Source: Hydrogenophaga sp. IBVHS1 (GTDB lineage Bacteria; Pseudomonadota; Gammaproteobacteria; Burkholderiales; Burkholderiaceae_C). Taken from it: a stretch of 64,000 nt of DNA. Shown in pieces: positions 1 through 7,711 of this stretch; positions within the stretch are counted from its first letter, which is position 1, and each line of letters begins with the position of its first letter. The stretch is from positions 806,001 to 870,000 of the forward strand of contig NZ_NFUU01000001.1 of assembly GCF_002127265.1 (NCBI RefSeq), written 5' to 3'. The position numbers and the translations under genes were made by a program. Below the pieces are notes generated by a model. It was not told the DNA's origin. It searched no databases and worked only from the letters and a program-made list of their open reading frames with translations.

Positions 1-2694
1 GTCTTGCGCATCGTGGATGACTTCGGCTTCGAGTCCTACGACCTCGTGAGTGTGCCGGCCCGACTGTTGAGCGGGCCAGCCGCGGCCCCCTTGGTTGAAT
101 CCAATATCGATCGTCGTCGCGTCAATCAGATCCTGTCGCCTGCACAGCTTGCGGCCGCACGCGCATTGGACGAAGGCGACAACTGGCTAGCGCTGAGCAC
201 CCGCAGTCTGGCCCGGCTCTATGCTGCTTTCTTGGTGGCTGAAGACCCGCAGCGCCGGTTGGATGCGCGCAAGGCCGCCACGCTGATGCACCAGGTCAGT
301 CTGGTCCAGCACATCCTCGAGCGCCCTGATTTGCGCAAGGTGTTGATCGGCGATGAAGTCGGCCTGGGGAAGACCATCGAAGCCGGCCTGTTGATGCGTC
401 GGTTGATCGACCGCAACCCTGCGACGCGCATCCTGTACCTGGCGCCCGCTCGGCTGGTGCGAAACGTGGTGAATGAGTTGCGCGACAAGTTAGAGATCAA
501 TGCACGCGCCTGGGTAGCCGGCGCGTTAAGTGACGCACGTTTGGACGCCGACAACGTGGTCGTCGCCAGTATCCACAAGGCGGTCTTCGGCCCCAACCTC
601 GACAAGGTGGCGGCCAGCGGACCGTGGGACGTGCTCATCGTTGACGAGTGCCACCACCTCTCTGACTGGGATCCCGACGGCGGTAAGCCCAACCAGTCAT
701 TCAAGCTGGTGTCGCAGATAGCCAAGGCCATGCCCAGCACCGGTCGCCTAGTGCTTATGAGCGGTACGCCGCACCAGGGAAACGAAGCGCGTTTCAAAAA
801 TATCCTGCGTCTATTGTCTGACGACGGCAAGAGTGTTGCGGGCGCCGCGGGTCGGGTGATTTTCCGGACCAAGGACCGCGTGCGTGACTGGCGTGGTGCG
901 CCGCTCTTCCCGGCACGCGAGATCTGCCAACCGACACTCGTGAGCCTGGGCCAGGCCTACGAGCGCTGGTACCTGGGCATTGGCACCCTTTACGACGCGG
1001 AAGGCCCCACCGGCGTCAAGGCGCGTGCAGCGGGTTGGGCCAAGGGGCAGGCGCTTCAATGGGCGGCCTCCAGTGTGCAAGCCGGCATTGGCTTCTTGGT
1101 TCGACTGGCCATGCGCCGCTTGGGCTGGTCCCTGGGTCACCCGTCACTCACGCGAGCCATTGCTGCACTGCGCCCCTACCGTGGCGGGTCGGACAATGAG
1201 CCGCTGGAGCAGCTTTTTGAACGGCTGTCCCGACAGGTGGGCCATCGGGTCATCGAAGAGGATGCGCTGGAAGACGAAGAGGTCGATGAGGAGGAATGGA
1301 AACCCAACGCTCAGCAGCTAGCCAGCTTGCTAGATGAAGGTGTCCGCCTGGTCGGCACTGATGTCGCTCACGCCAAATGGGATGCCGTCTGCCGATTGAT
1401 CGACGCAGCCAGTGATGAGAAGGTGGTGCTGTTCGCTCAGCCGGTCGAGACAGTGACCGTGGTTGCTGGGATCCTGGAAAAGAGATACGGCCAGAAGCCT
1501 GCGCTGATCATCGGCAACCAGTCAGATGAAGATCGACTGGCCGAGGTTGCCCGCTTCCAGTCCGACGACGGACCTCGCTTTCTGGTGTCGTCCCGCGCGG
1601 GTGGTGAGGGCTTGAATATGCAGCGCGCGCGCCGCCTCATCCACCTGGACGTGCCCTGGAACCCGATGGATATGGAACAGCGTATCGGTCGTATCCATCG
1701 GTTCGGTTCGCGCAAGACCGTGATCGTTGATACCGTCGTGGCAAAAGGTAGCCGTGAGGTGGACATGTACCGCGTCGCACGCGACAAGCTCGCACTCATC
1801 TCGCAGCACCTGGACCCCGACCAGTTCGAGTCCCTCTTCAGCCGAGTCATGTCGCTGGTGCCTCCGAAGGAACTGGAGACCGTTCTCAGCGATGTCACAG
1901 GCACCGTGGGCTTGGATGACCCCGCCATCCAGCAAATCGGCCGGCTGGTCACCGAGGGCTTCCGCTCCTGGAACTCATTCGACGAGGCCTATCGCAAGCA
2001 GGCGGAACAGATTCGCGCCACCGAGCCGGGTGAAGCCCATTGGGCGGATCTTGGTCACTTCCTCGTCAAGCACTGCGGCGCAGACGATGGCGAGGCCGCC
2101 ACGTTCGGAACCTTCACGTTCCAGGACAACGAGATCGTTGCCGTGGAAGAAGCGGTCCCGACCATTCGCTTCGCGGGGCGCACCTTTGCCTGTGGAGACA
2201 CCGGTGGCTTGCGCGCGGTGGCTGCCGACGGCTCGGACGTGCTGCAGCTCGGCCTGAACCTGGACGTGGTGAAGGCTGTACTGGGGCTGCCCTTTGGGTC
2301 GTCACGAAAGGTAGGCCTAGCTTTCCTGAATCGGCCTGCCGGGCTGGAGTTCCTAGGGCCTGAAACCGAGGGTGCCGTTATCCTGGCATTCCTGCGCCAA
2401 AGACTGGAGCAAGAGCGCGGGGTCTGGGCCGAGCGTGGCCTCACCTTGCACTGCTTCGTCCTTGCGCAGACCGGTGAGCCTGTGGAACTGACTGGGGTAC
2501 TGCGTGCCGCCGTCATCAGAGCCTGCCAGAACGTTCCGCGCATCAAGGATGGAACTGCCGTGTCCCTCCGCGCTGACTTGGCCGCTGTGGAAGACAGCTT
2601 GCTTCGAAACTTGAAGCGCCCGACCGAAGAGCAGATGGCCGCTGGGTTGCGCTACGCCGTGTGGCCCTTGGCCTCGCTGATCCTGGTACCTTGA
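1..2694 (+). CDS. Snf2/RapA-like DEAD/DEAH-box helicase, 5'-truncated by the window
   Basis: Superfamily 2 helicase of the Snf2/HepA type. The frame is open to the first base, and the only early start candidate is a TTG at base 4 with no visible ribosome site, so the true N-terminus probably lies upstream. Counting from that TTG, the Walker A motif GDEVGLGKT is at residues 116-124, the DECHH box at 214-218, motif III MSGTP at 252-256, motif V SRAGGEGLN near 531-539 and motif VI QRIGRIHR at 559-566. The C-terminal ~250 residues are not recognised. Proteins of this type occur in phage-defence loci (DrmD, ZorD, DpdE), but no partner gene is visible here, so a defence role is only possible. An IS3 remnant lies just downstream. 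Confidence 0.85.
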   Translation, partial: VLRIVDDFGFESYDLVSVPARLLSGPAAAPLVESNIDRRRVNQILSPAQLAAARALDEGDNWLALSTRSLARLYAAFLVAEDPQRRLDARKAATLMHQVSLVQHILERPDLRKVLIGDEVGLGKTIEAGLLMRRLIDRNPATRILYLAPARLVRNVVNELRDKLEINARAWVAGALSDARLDADNVVVASIHKAVFGPNLDKVAASGPWDVLIVDECHHLSDWDPDGGKPNQSFKLVSQIAKAMPSTGRLVLMSGTPHQGNEARFKNILRLLSDDGKSVAGAAGRVIFRTKDRVRDWRGAPLFPAREICQPTLVSLGQAYERWYLGIGTLYDAEGPTGVKARAAGWAKGQALQWAASSVQAGIGFLVRLAMRRLGWSLGHPSLTRAIAALRPYRGGSDNEPLEQLFERLSRQVGHRVIEEDALEDEEVDEEEWKPNAQQLASLLDEGVRLVGTDVAHAKWDAVCRLIDAASDEKVVLFAQPVETVTVVAGILEKRYGQKPALIIGNQSDEDRLAEVARFQSDDGPRFLVSSRAGGEGLNMQRARRLIHLDVPWNPMDMEQRIGRIHRFGSRKTVIVDTVVAKGSREVDMYRVARDKLALISQHLDPDQFESLFSRVMSLVPPKELETVLSDVTGTVGLDDPAIQQIGRLVTEGFRSWNSFDEAYRKQAEQIRATEPGEAHWADLGHFLVKHCGADDGEAATFGTFTFQDNEIVAVEEAVPTIRFAGRTFACGDTGGLRAVAADGSDVLQLGLNLDVVKAVLGLPFGSSRKVGLAFLNRPAGLEFLGPETEGAVILAFLRQRLEQERGVWAERGLTLHCFVLAQTGEPVELTGVLRAAVIRACQNVPRIKDGTAVSLRADLAAVEDSLLRNLKRPTEEQMAAGLRYAVWPLASLILVP

Positions 2695-2737
2695 CGAGCT
2701 GCGTTCTTGAACCTTCTGCGGAGACGGCCTCACTGCC

Positions 2738-2953
2738 TCACGATTGAATTGGTCTGTGAAGCTCCTTCGGGTTCTTGTCATGCCAATTGACCTTGCCATC
2801 GTTTGGTGTAATTCTTAGCCCACCTTCTACGCGGCCTTTTTTGCGCTGTGCTTGGTACCCGCGTTGCTCGAACTGAATCGGGCTGATGTAGCCCAGCGAG
2901 GAATGCAACCTCCGGTGATTGTAGAAAGCCACCCAGTCCATCACTACCCGCAT
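2738..2953 (-). mobile_element. IS3-family transposase (OrfB) C-terminal remnant
   Basis: A 71-codon minus-strand fragment carries the end of the IS3-family integrase core: MDWVAFYNHRRLHSSLGY followed by SPIQFEQRG, which includes the last catalytic-region helix of DDE transposases. Everything upstream of this segment is missing. The tail after QRGYQAQRKKG differs from the usual short IS3 OrfB ending and probably reads into flanking DNA. No complete terminal inverted repeats or orfA were found, so this is a dead fragment. Just beyond the break, CTGACCTC (about 2968-2975) and GAGGTCAG (about 2995-3002) form a small inverted repeat that may mark an old junction. Confidence 0.85.
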
Positions 2954-3127
2954 GGCTCACTCTGCCACCTGACCTCGAGTGAGTTCGTCAGAAAGAGGTC
3001 AGATCAACAGCTGCAAAGTTGCCGAACTCCAGTTTAGAAGTGACCGGGTATGGGGGAGACGTCAGAGCTTTGCGTCCAATGCCACGGCGGGGATGGTCTG
3101 CCAGTGGACAAGCACTTAAGCGAGAGG

Positions 3128-3853
3128 TCAAGTATCAGCGCCCAAGTGTTCACGCGGCCCGATGCGGTGCAAAGTGTATTCAGGCTTGAATGGTTTGAGC
3201 TGTATGACATTTATCAGCCAGACCGTAAGCTGTTGCGGCATGACGGGAGCCATGAGACGGAAATTGCTCTGCTGCCCCACGATCTCAATAAATCCTCGGT
3301 CCTCTTTTAGATAAGCCGTCAACTGGCGGACCTGAGGCAAAGGATCATCTCCTCGCTCGGTCAGGACCTGGAACATCTGCACCCGTTCAGCTCTGATGAG
3401 AACAGGAGAACGGGACAAGTTCAGAAGCTCAAAAACCTGGGGGAACCTGGCGAAGAGCTCACTCACAACAACCGGCAGGCGTTTCTCAACGAGCATCCGC
3501 AGGAATTCAAGGGCGTAGGTCAGAAGCTCTGAGCCGTAGCGCTTATTCACTGCGTAACGAATCGCAGTGGGCTTCGCTGGGGATAGATAGGTCTGACCGT
3601 GCTGGAAGTTGAAACCCTGGCTGCTTGTGAACTGCTCTGCCATCAAGCCGAAGGTTCCGCGATGGTTGAGGTAGGTATCAGTTTCTGAGAGATGTTCATC
3701 GATCAGAGGCATGATCAGCTTGATGAACTCAATGATCTCGAGCTCAAGAAGCGGGTTCTTCGCACCGAGTCCGCCTGCCTGAATGTCGTTCAGAAACAGT
3801 GTGGAAGTGCCATGAAAAAGAGGGAATGGGAGTTCTGAAAGTGCGATCTGCAT
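3128..3853 (-). CDS. Hypothetical protein with ADP-ribosyltransferase-like motifs
   Basis: A 241-residue soluble protein with no signal peptide or membrane segment. I do not recognise the family with certainty. The N-terminal PLFHGTSTLFLNDIQAGGL (about residues 11-29) followed by QTYLSPAKPTAIRYA (about 85-99) resembles the first two conserved blocks of the ADP-ribosyltransferase fold (H-x-T/S, then Y-x-[TS] with an alanine-rich helix), as in Arr- or PolyVal-type ARTs. The third catalytic acidic position cannot be assigned by eye. The gene lies 78 bp downstream of a HEPN gene on the same strand, in a patch visibly poorer in GC than its surroundings. A toxin, effector or defence role is inference from motif and context. 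Confidence 0.6.
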   Translation of the reverse strand: MQIALSELPFPLFHGTSTLFLNDIQAGGLGAKNPLLELEIIEFIKLIMPLIDEHLSETDTYLNHRGTFGLMAEQFTSSQGFNFQHGQTYLSPAKPTAIRYAVNKRYGSELLTYALEFLRMLVEKRLPVVVSELFARFPQVFELLNLSRSPVLIRAERVQMFQVLTERGDDPLPQVRQLTAYLKEDRGFIEIVGQQSNFRLMAPVMPQQLTVWLINVIQLKPFKPEYTLHRIGPREHLGADT

Positions 3854-3878
3854 CTGGCAAACCCTGTTAGCTCGAATT

Positions 3879-3890
3879 GGTATTGATACC
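3879..3890. promoter_or_regulatory. Small inverted repeat upstream of the ART-like gene
   Basis: GGTAT-TG-ATACC lies about 25 bp upstream of the ART-like start and inside the 78-bp gap from the HEPN gene. It has the size of a small operator. No regulator can be assigned, and a chance palindrome is possible. Confidence 0.25.
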
Positions 3891-3931
3891 CTGCGCGTAG
3901 CGGCGTGCCAGCCTGAGCGAGTTGCTAGGAC

Positions 3932-4471
3932 TCATTTCTCCAAAAGAGCCTTGTCGGTTGCCTCAACAAGAGACTTGAGGAAACGGATAGCCTTTTCAAG
4001 CTCGTCGCGTTTGACCAGGTGCGGCATGTTCGGGGCGCTTGCAGCCTGGGGCTTGGATCTGTGCACAGCATCCCCTCGTTTGGAGATGAGCTCGTCCAGT
4101 GTCTTCTTGGCTTTCGCGCTATCGTAGTTCGGCCACTCCCATCTAGCCGTGACGTCAGTCTCAAGAAAGTCATGAAACAGTTTTCTGGTCTTTTCAGCGG
4201 TGGGATTGTGAAAACGCTTCAGTTCGTCCTCAAGCCGACCTGCCACAAATTTCCCGACGTAGCTGCCATTAACGACTCGCAAGCGTTGGGCAACTTCCTC
4301 ACGGACGCGGTCTTCGACGTAGGTCTCCCACGCAGTTAATGCCATGACCAGGCTGGCACGCTTGAGCACTTCAGCATTGGCAGGTGGCGGCTTGCTCATT
4401 GCATCAAAATGCTCGAGCAGATCCTCTGCGTCCTTGATCGAGCCTTCGAAGGAGTTGAGTGCTTTCGACAT
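3932..4471 (-). CDS. HEPN-domain protein (RiboL-PSP-HEPN type)
   Basis: A 179-residue all-helical protein. The features VMALTAWETYVEDRV (about residues 43-57) and the late motif RGDAVH (about 132-137, R-x4-H) match the RiboL-PSP-HEPN group of HEPN domains. The R-x4-6-H motif is the catalytic signature of HEPN ribonucleases, so this may be an RNase; other HEPN proteins only bind RNA or partner enzymes. It lies between a second, unrelated HEPN gene and the ART-like gene on the same strand. No nucleotidyltransferase (MNT) antitoxin partner is visible. Start ATG at 4471; no alternative is better. Confidence 0.75.
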   Translation of the reverse strand: MSKALNSFEGSIKDAEDLLEHFDAMSKPPPANAEVLKRASLVMALTAWETYVEDRVREEVAQRLRVVNGSYVGKFVAGRLEDELKRFHNPTAEKTRKLFHDFLETDVTARWEWPNYDSAKAKKTLDELISKRGDAVHRSKPQAASAPNMPHLVKRDELEKAIRFLKSLVEATDKALLEK

Positions 4472-4603
4472 GCGGGATGAGTTTTAGGGTTCCAGCCAAG
4501 CTGGCGGCAGGTGCAAAGATGCCCAACGGGATCTGGAGAAAATGTACTGCATCACGTCGGAGCAAGATTGCCTGCTGCTGCTCCGCTACAGCGACGCGAG
4601 GCT

Positions 4604-5035
4604 TCATAGCTCGCGTACATGCTTCGCGAGCCGTTCCACGAAAATGCGTAATTCTGACAATTGAACGGTGGCTTTGAAGCCGCTCTTGTCATGGAAATGA
4701 AAAGCGACCACCTCTCCATCCTCTGGCTCAGGCCTGAATCGGAAGTGGGCGACCGAATTCCGTAGGCGCCACACCAGCCCGCGCAGGTTGTGGGGGTCTT
4801 CGTCCTCTCGATCGGCTCGCCCAAAGGCGGTTATGGCAGATGGCGATATTCCCCAGCTAGCGAGGTCTTCGATTGGTTTCTTCGGGATCGAAGCTAGACA
4901 CGATTCCTTCGGGACGATGAGCAAGCCCAGAAGGCAGTTGAGCAGCAGGGTTGCGTCATGCGGACCGGTGTATTCCTGCACGAGCTGCAGGCTGCGATCG
5001 ATGAACGCACGGTCAAAATTTGAATTGAAACTCAT
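4604..5035 (-). CDS. HEPN-domain protein (pEK499 p136-like)
   Basis: A 143-residue protein starting MSFNSNF; an in-frame ATG 39 bases upstream (5074) would add MYNFRHHNVHLPI, which looks less like a family start. The body resembles the plasmid pEK499 p136-type HEPN domain: a family-like N-terminus (DRSLQLVQEYTG), IPKKP around residues 54-58, and the late motif LRNSVAHFRF that contains RNSVAH (R-x4-H). This is the second HEPN protein in tandem and is unlike its neighbour beyond the R-x4-H motif. It may be a ribonuclease or RNA-binding toxin or defence component; the role is inferred. Confidence 0.7.
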   Translation of the reverse strand: MSFNSNFDRAFIDRSLQLVQEYTGPHDATLLLNCLLGLLIVPKESCLASIPKKPIEDLASWGISPSAITAFGRADREDEDPHNLRGLVWRLRNSVAHFRFRPEPEDGEVVAFHFHDKSGFKATVQLSELRIFVERLAKHVREL

Positions 5036-5544
5036 GATCGGGAGGTGCACGTTGTGATGCCTGAAGTTATACATCCAGCAGGAGCTTTGAGATAAGCTGC
5101 GCTTCGCCGGAAGCCCTAATCATTTCATGTTCCTGAACGCGTCGATAGATCATGAACTTGCTGCTATGAGGCCTTCAAAAAGTGCCTGCTTCGATTCGTG
5201 ACTTTCAATCTGCGAGGTAATCTAGCGTTGGCGCTCAACGTCCTTAGGAGATGCGAACTTCTCCTGGTGAAATTTTTTTTGAAATTTTTCCATACGCAGA
5301 ACGCTACGCACCTTCAGGTGGGTCCCTCCCACCGGGGTCAATCAAAGACACCCTCACTTCGGATTTCACATTCGCTCATCTGCAAAAGGAGTCTCTTTCC
5401 CCCTGGGGAAACTACGTCTCCAAAACACATGAATTCACTTGCCAGCAAGCTGGCAAGCACTCTGGGTTTCATGAGACAGCTTTCAAGCTGACTCCGTAAC
5501 AGGGCAGATCCCTCTGCCTTGCCATCAACCCAATGGAGTTCATC
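5036..5544. other. Intergenic region between the HEPN cassette and the recombination-gene block
   Basis: About 500 bp with no convincing gene. Two overlapping plus-strand open frames (5198-5491 and 5251-5499) lack ribosome sites, recognisable domains and codon bias. The stretch contains an AT-rich run near 5269-5290, a perfect 9-bp-arm palindrome at 5438-5457 and a weak hairpin GGCAG/CTGCC near 5503-5517. It probably holds divergent promoters for the HEPN cassette and the small membrane-protein gene. Confidence 0.5.
5438..5457. promoter_or_regulatory. 20-bp palindrome, candidate operator
   Basis: CTTGCCAGC-AA-GCTGGCAAG is a perfect inverted repeat with 9-bp arms and a 2-bp centre, about 90 bp upstream of the small membrane-protein start. 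The short centre suits a dimeric repressor site better than a terminator, and there is no T-run. The cognate protein is unknown. Confidence 0.45.
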
Positions 5545-5820
5545 ATGTTTGTAACCGGAGCGGCCATCTTCCTCGGCCTCGTTCTCATCTTTATCAAGCT
5601 GCCTAGACGCACCATGCTGCGCCTGTTGGCCCACGACGTCGCCTTGGACATTGGCGTCACCATCGTCACCCTGCTCGTTCACTGGGGCACCTTCAGCGGC
5701 ATCATGGCCGCCACCGTGGCCGGTCTCATGACCAGCCTGGGCAGCACCTTCGCCAAGCGCGCCTTTGGACACATCAAAGGTAACTCCTACTATCCCGGCT
5801 ACTTCAGCCTGAAGGTCTGA
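5545..5820 (+). CDS. Small integral membrane protein of the island
   Basis: A 91-residue protein with a hydrophobic N-terminal segment (VTGAAIFLGLVLIFI), a second hydrophobic segment (DIGVTIVTLLV) and a third (GIMAATVAGLMTSLG). I chose the ATG at 5545 over the in-frame ATG at 5533. The preceding CCCAATGGAGTTCA also precedes the DUF1071 gene start at 7712, where TGGAG acts as the ribosome site and the ATG follows; by analogy the first ATG here is part of the ribosome site. It is followed 9 bp later by another membrane-protein gene. Such pairs occur in plasmid and integrative-element backbones; function unknown. Confidence 0.65.
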   Translation: MFVTGAAIFLGLVLIFIKLPRRTMLRLLAHDVALDIGVTIVTLLVHWGTFSGIMAATVAGLMTSLGSTFAKRAFGHIKGNSYYPGYFSLKV

Positions 5821-5829
5821 GGAGGCCGT

Positions 5830-6192
5830 ATGAACGAACGCAAACGTGTCTTCATCCGGACCACGGCTGCTTTGGCGTGCGACATCTCCATCGGACTGCT
5901 GTTCGCCAGCGTCTGCGTGTGGATCATCAATGTCGCTGCACTGGGCATCTTCCTGATCTTCCTACTCTGGCTCATCGCTGCCATGGCGGCGCTCGCAGCC
6001 AGCGAGTACCTGATCCATCCGACCGTCGCCTTCCTGCTCTCCGAACGCAAGCTCGAAGAGGCGCTGCGCCGTACCCACGGCCTGACAGGCGTCTTCATCC
6101 AGTTCGGCTCACGCGCGGCCGAGAAGCTGGCGCAGGCAGCGACCTGCAGGGTTGCGACCCATTTCTCGCCCTGGCTCAAGCGCTGGACCTGA
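5830..6192 (+). CDS. Small integral membrane protein of the island
   Basis: A 120-residue protein preceded by a strong GAGGAGG-type ribosome site. It has two hydrophobic stretches (ALACDISIGLLFASVCVWIINV and ALGIFLIFLLWLIAAMAALAA, about residues 14-58), then an amphipathic, charged C-terminal half that probably stays in the cytoplasm. It sits 9 bp after the previous membrane-protein gene, so the two are co-transcribed. I do not recognise a named family. Its position ahead of the ArdC-like gene suggests element backbone or maintenance. Confidence 0.65.
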   Translation: MNERKRVFIRTTAALACDISIGLLFASVCVWIINVAALGIFLIFLLWLIAAMAALAASEYLIHPTVAFLLSERKLEEALRRTHGLTGVFIQFGSRAAEKLAQAATCRVATHFSPWLKRWT

Positions 6193-6236
6193 AGCCGTCA
6201 CCAACCCGTCTTTCAGCCCTCAAACCCCCACCCCCT

Positions 6237-6271
6237 GAAGCCCCGTGTGTTCACTCACCGGGGCTTCTTTC
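6237..6271 (+). terminator. Hairpin between membrane-protein operon and ArdC-like gene
   Basis: GAAGCCCCG (6237-6245) pairs perfectly with CGGGGCTTC (6259-6267), followed by TTTC. It lies 18 bp before the ArdC-like ATG, so it could end the upstream transcript or attenuate read-through into ardC. Confidence 0.6.
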
Positions 6272-6288
6272 ATTTCTGGAGCTTCACC

Positions 6289-7191
6289 ATGTCCGTCACT
6301 CACCAAGACCTCTATACCGAGGTCACCAACACCATCATTGCCGCGATGGAAGCCGGGACCCCTCCCTGGGTCTGTCCCTGGGATCAAACTCACGGCAGCG
6401 CTACTCCTGCCAATCTCACCACCGGACGCCCCTACCGAGGCATCAACGTCCTATTGCTCAACCTGCAACAACTCGCACGTGGCTATCCCAGCAACCGCTG
6501 GCTTACGTTTCAGCAGGCCTCGAGCGCTGGTTCCCGTATTCGCCGTGGCGAGTCCGGCACCCGCATCGTGTTCTTCAAGATGTTGGAGCGCGATGACGAC
6601 GTTTCCGCCAAGCCCACTCCGAGCCAGTCGAGCAAGGTGATCCCGCTCTTGCGGTCGTTCACCGTGTTCAATGCGGCCCAGGCCGACGACCTGCCCGAGC
6701 GACTCACGGCGCCCTTGCCCCTGTCCGCAGACTGGAAGCCTATCGCGCAGGCCGATGACGTGATCAAGGCCTCGGGCGCCCACATCCAGCATGGCGGGGA
6801 CAGGGCCTTCTACAGCCTTGGCCTGGACCTGATCCAGATGCCGCCCCAACAGGCCTTTGACGCACCAGCCAGCTACTACAGCACCGCATTGCACGAGCTG
6901 ACCCATTGGACAGGCCACGCCAGCCGCTGCAACCGAATGCTGTCTTCGCGTCAGCACATCGAAGCCTATGCGTTCGAAGAACTCGTGGCCGAGATGGGTT
7001 CGGCCTTCCTCAACGCCCGCTGTGGCTTGCCCGGTGCACTGCACCACGCCAGCTACATCAACGAATGGCTGCAAGCCCTTCGCAACGACCGTCGGCTCGT
7101 CTTCTCTGCAGCCTCCATGGCGCAGAAGGCGGTGGACTTCCTGATGCCAGAAGAGCGTGCCCTTGCCGCTCAGGCGGAGGTGTCCGCATGA
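6289..7191 (+). CDS. ArdC-like antirestriction protein (ssDNA-binding and zincin domains)
   Basis: A 300-residue protein of the ArdC family. The N-terminal ~120 residues, beginning [21 protein letters not shown], with [12 protein letters not shown] and [13 protein letters not shown], form the DUF1738 single-strand-DNA-binding domain. The C-terminal half has the zincin motif HELTHWTGH (HExxH at residues 202-206) and the downstream [12 protein letters not shown] helix that supplies the third ligand. ArdC proteins of conjugative elements protect incoming single-stranded DNA from host restriction. ATG 6289 was chosen over an upstream in-frame ATG at 6247 because the hairpin occupies that region and CTGGAG precedes 6289. 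The stop overlaps the next start by 4 bases (ATGA). Confidence 0.88.
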   Translation: MSVTHQDLYTEVTNTIIAAMEAGTPPWVCPWDQTHGSATPANLTTGRPYRGINVLLLNLQQLARGYPSNRWLTFQQASSAGSRIRRGESGTRIVFFKMLERDDDVSAKPTPSQSSKVIPLLRSFTVFNAAQADDLPERLTAPLPLSADWKPIAQADDVIKASGAHIQHGGDRAFYSLGLDLIQMPPQQAFDAPASYYSTALHELTHWTGHASRCNRMLSSRQHIEAYAFEELVAEMGSAFLNARCGLPGALHHASYINEWLQALRNDRRLVFSAASMAQKAVDFLMPEERALAAQAEVSA

Positions 7192-7625
7192 GCCGCGCAC
7201 CCATCGTCGAAGAGGCTTTGCGGCATCTCGCCTGCGAGGTGCGCCTGGCCGATGCGCTGGTATCACCCGCTGCCGTGCGCGACTACCTGCAGCTCACGCT
7301 GGCCGAGCGAGCGCACGAGGTGTTTGCGGTCATGTTCCTGGATGCTCAGAACCGCGTGATTGCCACCGAGGAGATGTTTCGGGGCACGCTCACACAGACC
7401 TCGGTGTATCCAAGAGAAGTGGTCATCGAGGCCTTGGCCCACAACGCGGCGGCGGTGATCCTTTGTCACAACCACCCCAGTGGTGCCGCTGCACCCTCGC
7501 GCGCCGATGAGCTGCTGACCCAGACGCTCAAGTCGGCGCTGGCGCTGGTGGACGTGCGGGTGTTGGACCACTTCATCGTGACCCGCTCCCACGTCACCAG
7601 CATGGCTGAGCTGGGGCTGGTCTGA
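7188..7625 (+). CDS. radC: RadC-like JAB/MPN-domain protein (short, element type)
   Basis: A 145-residue protein carrying an intact JAMM metal-binding motif: H94-x-H96-x7-S104-x2-D107 in [14 protein letters not shown]. It is shorter than chromosomal RadC (about 220 residues) because it lacks the N-terminal helix-hairpin-helix domain, as is usual for RadC homologues on plasmids, phages and integrative elements. ATGA overlap with the ArdC-like gene implies translational coupling. The true activity of RadC proteins is unsettled; metalloprotease, nuclease or recombination-associated roles have been suggested. The symbol follows common usage. Confidence 0.88.
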   Translation: MSRAPIVEEALRHLACEVRLADALVSPAAVRDYLQLTLAERAHEVFAVMFLDAQNRVIATEEMFRGTLTQTSVYPREVVIEALAHNAAAVILCHNHPSGAAAPSRADELLTQTLKSALALVDVRVLDHFIVTRSHVTSMAELGLV

Positions 7626-7661
7626 CCGCACCACCACTCTCGTATCTACGTTCCCCCTCCC

Positions 7662-7694
7662 GCCCAGCGAGCTCCGGTTCACTGGGCATTTTTT
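7662..7694 (+). terminator. Rho-independent-type hairpin after radC
   Basis: GCCCAG (7662-7667) and CTGGGC (7682-7687) form the stem, followed by ATTTTTT. It lies about 37 bp after the radC stop and 18 bp before the next ATG, so like the hairpin before ardC it separates consecutive cargo genes. Confidence 0.6.
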
Positions 7695-7711
7695 ATCCCA
7701 ATGGAGTTCAC

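Noticed and set aside
3932..5035. A classical MNT/HEPN toxin-antitoxin pair
   Set aside because: Both genes encode HEPN-type proteins; neither shows the GSxARG-type nucleotidyltransferase motif, and no MNT gene is adjacent.
5198..5499. Two small plus-strand open frames between the HEPN cassette and the membrane-protein genes
   Set aside because: Overlapping, atypical composition, no ribosome sites and no family resemblance.
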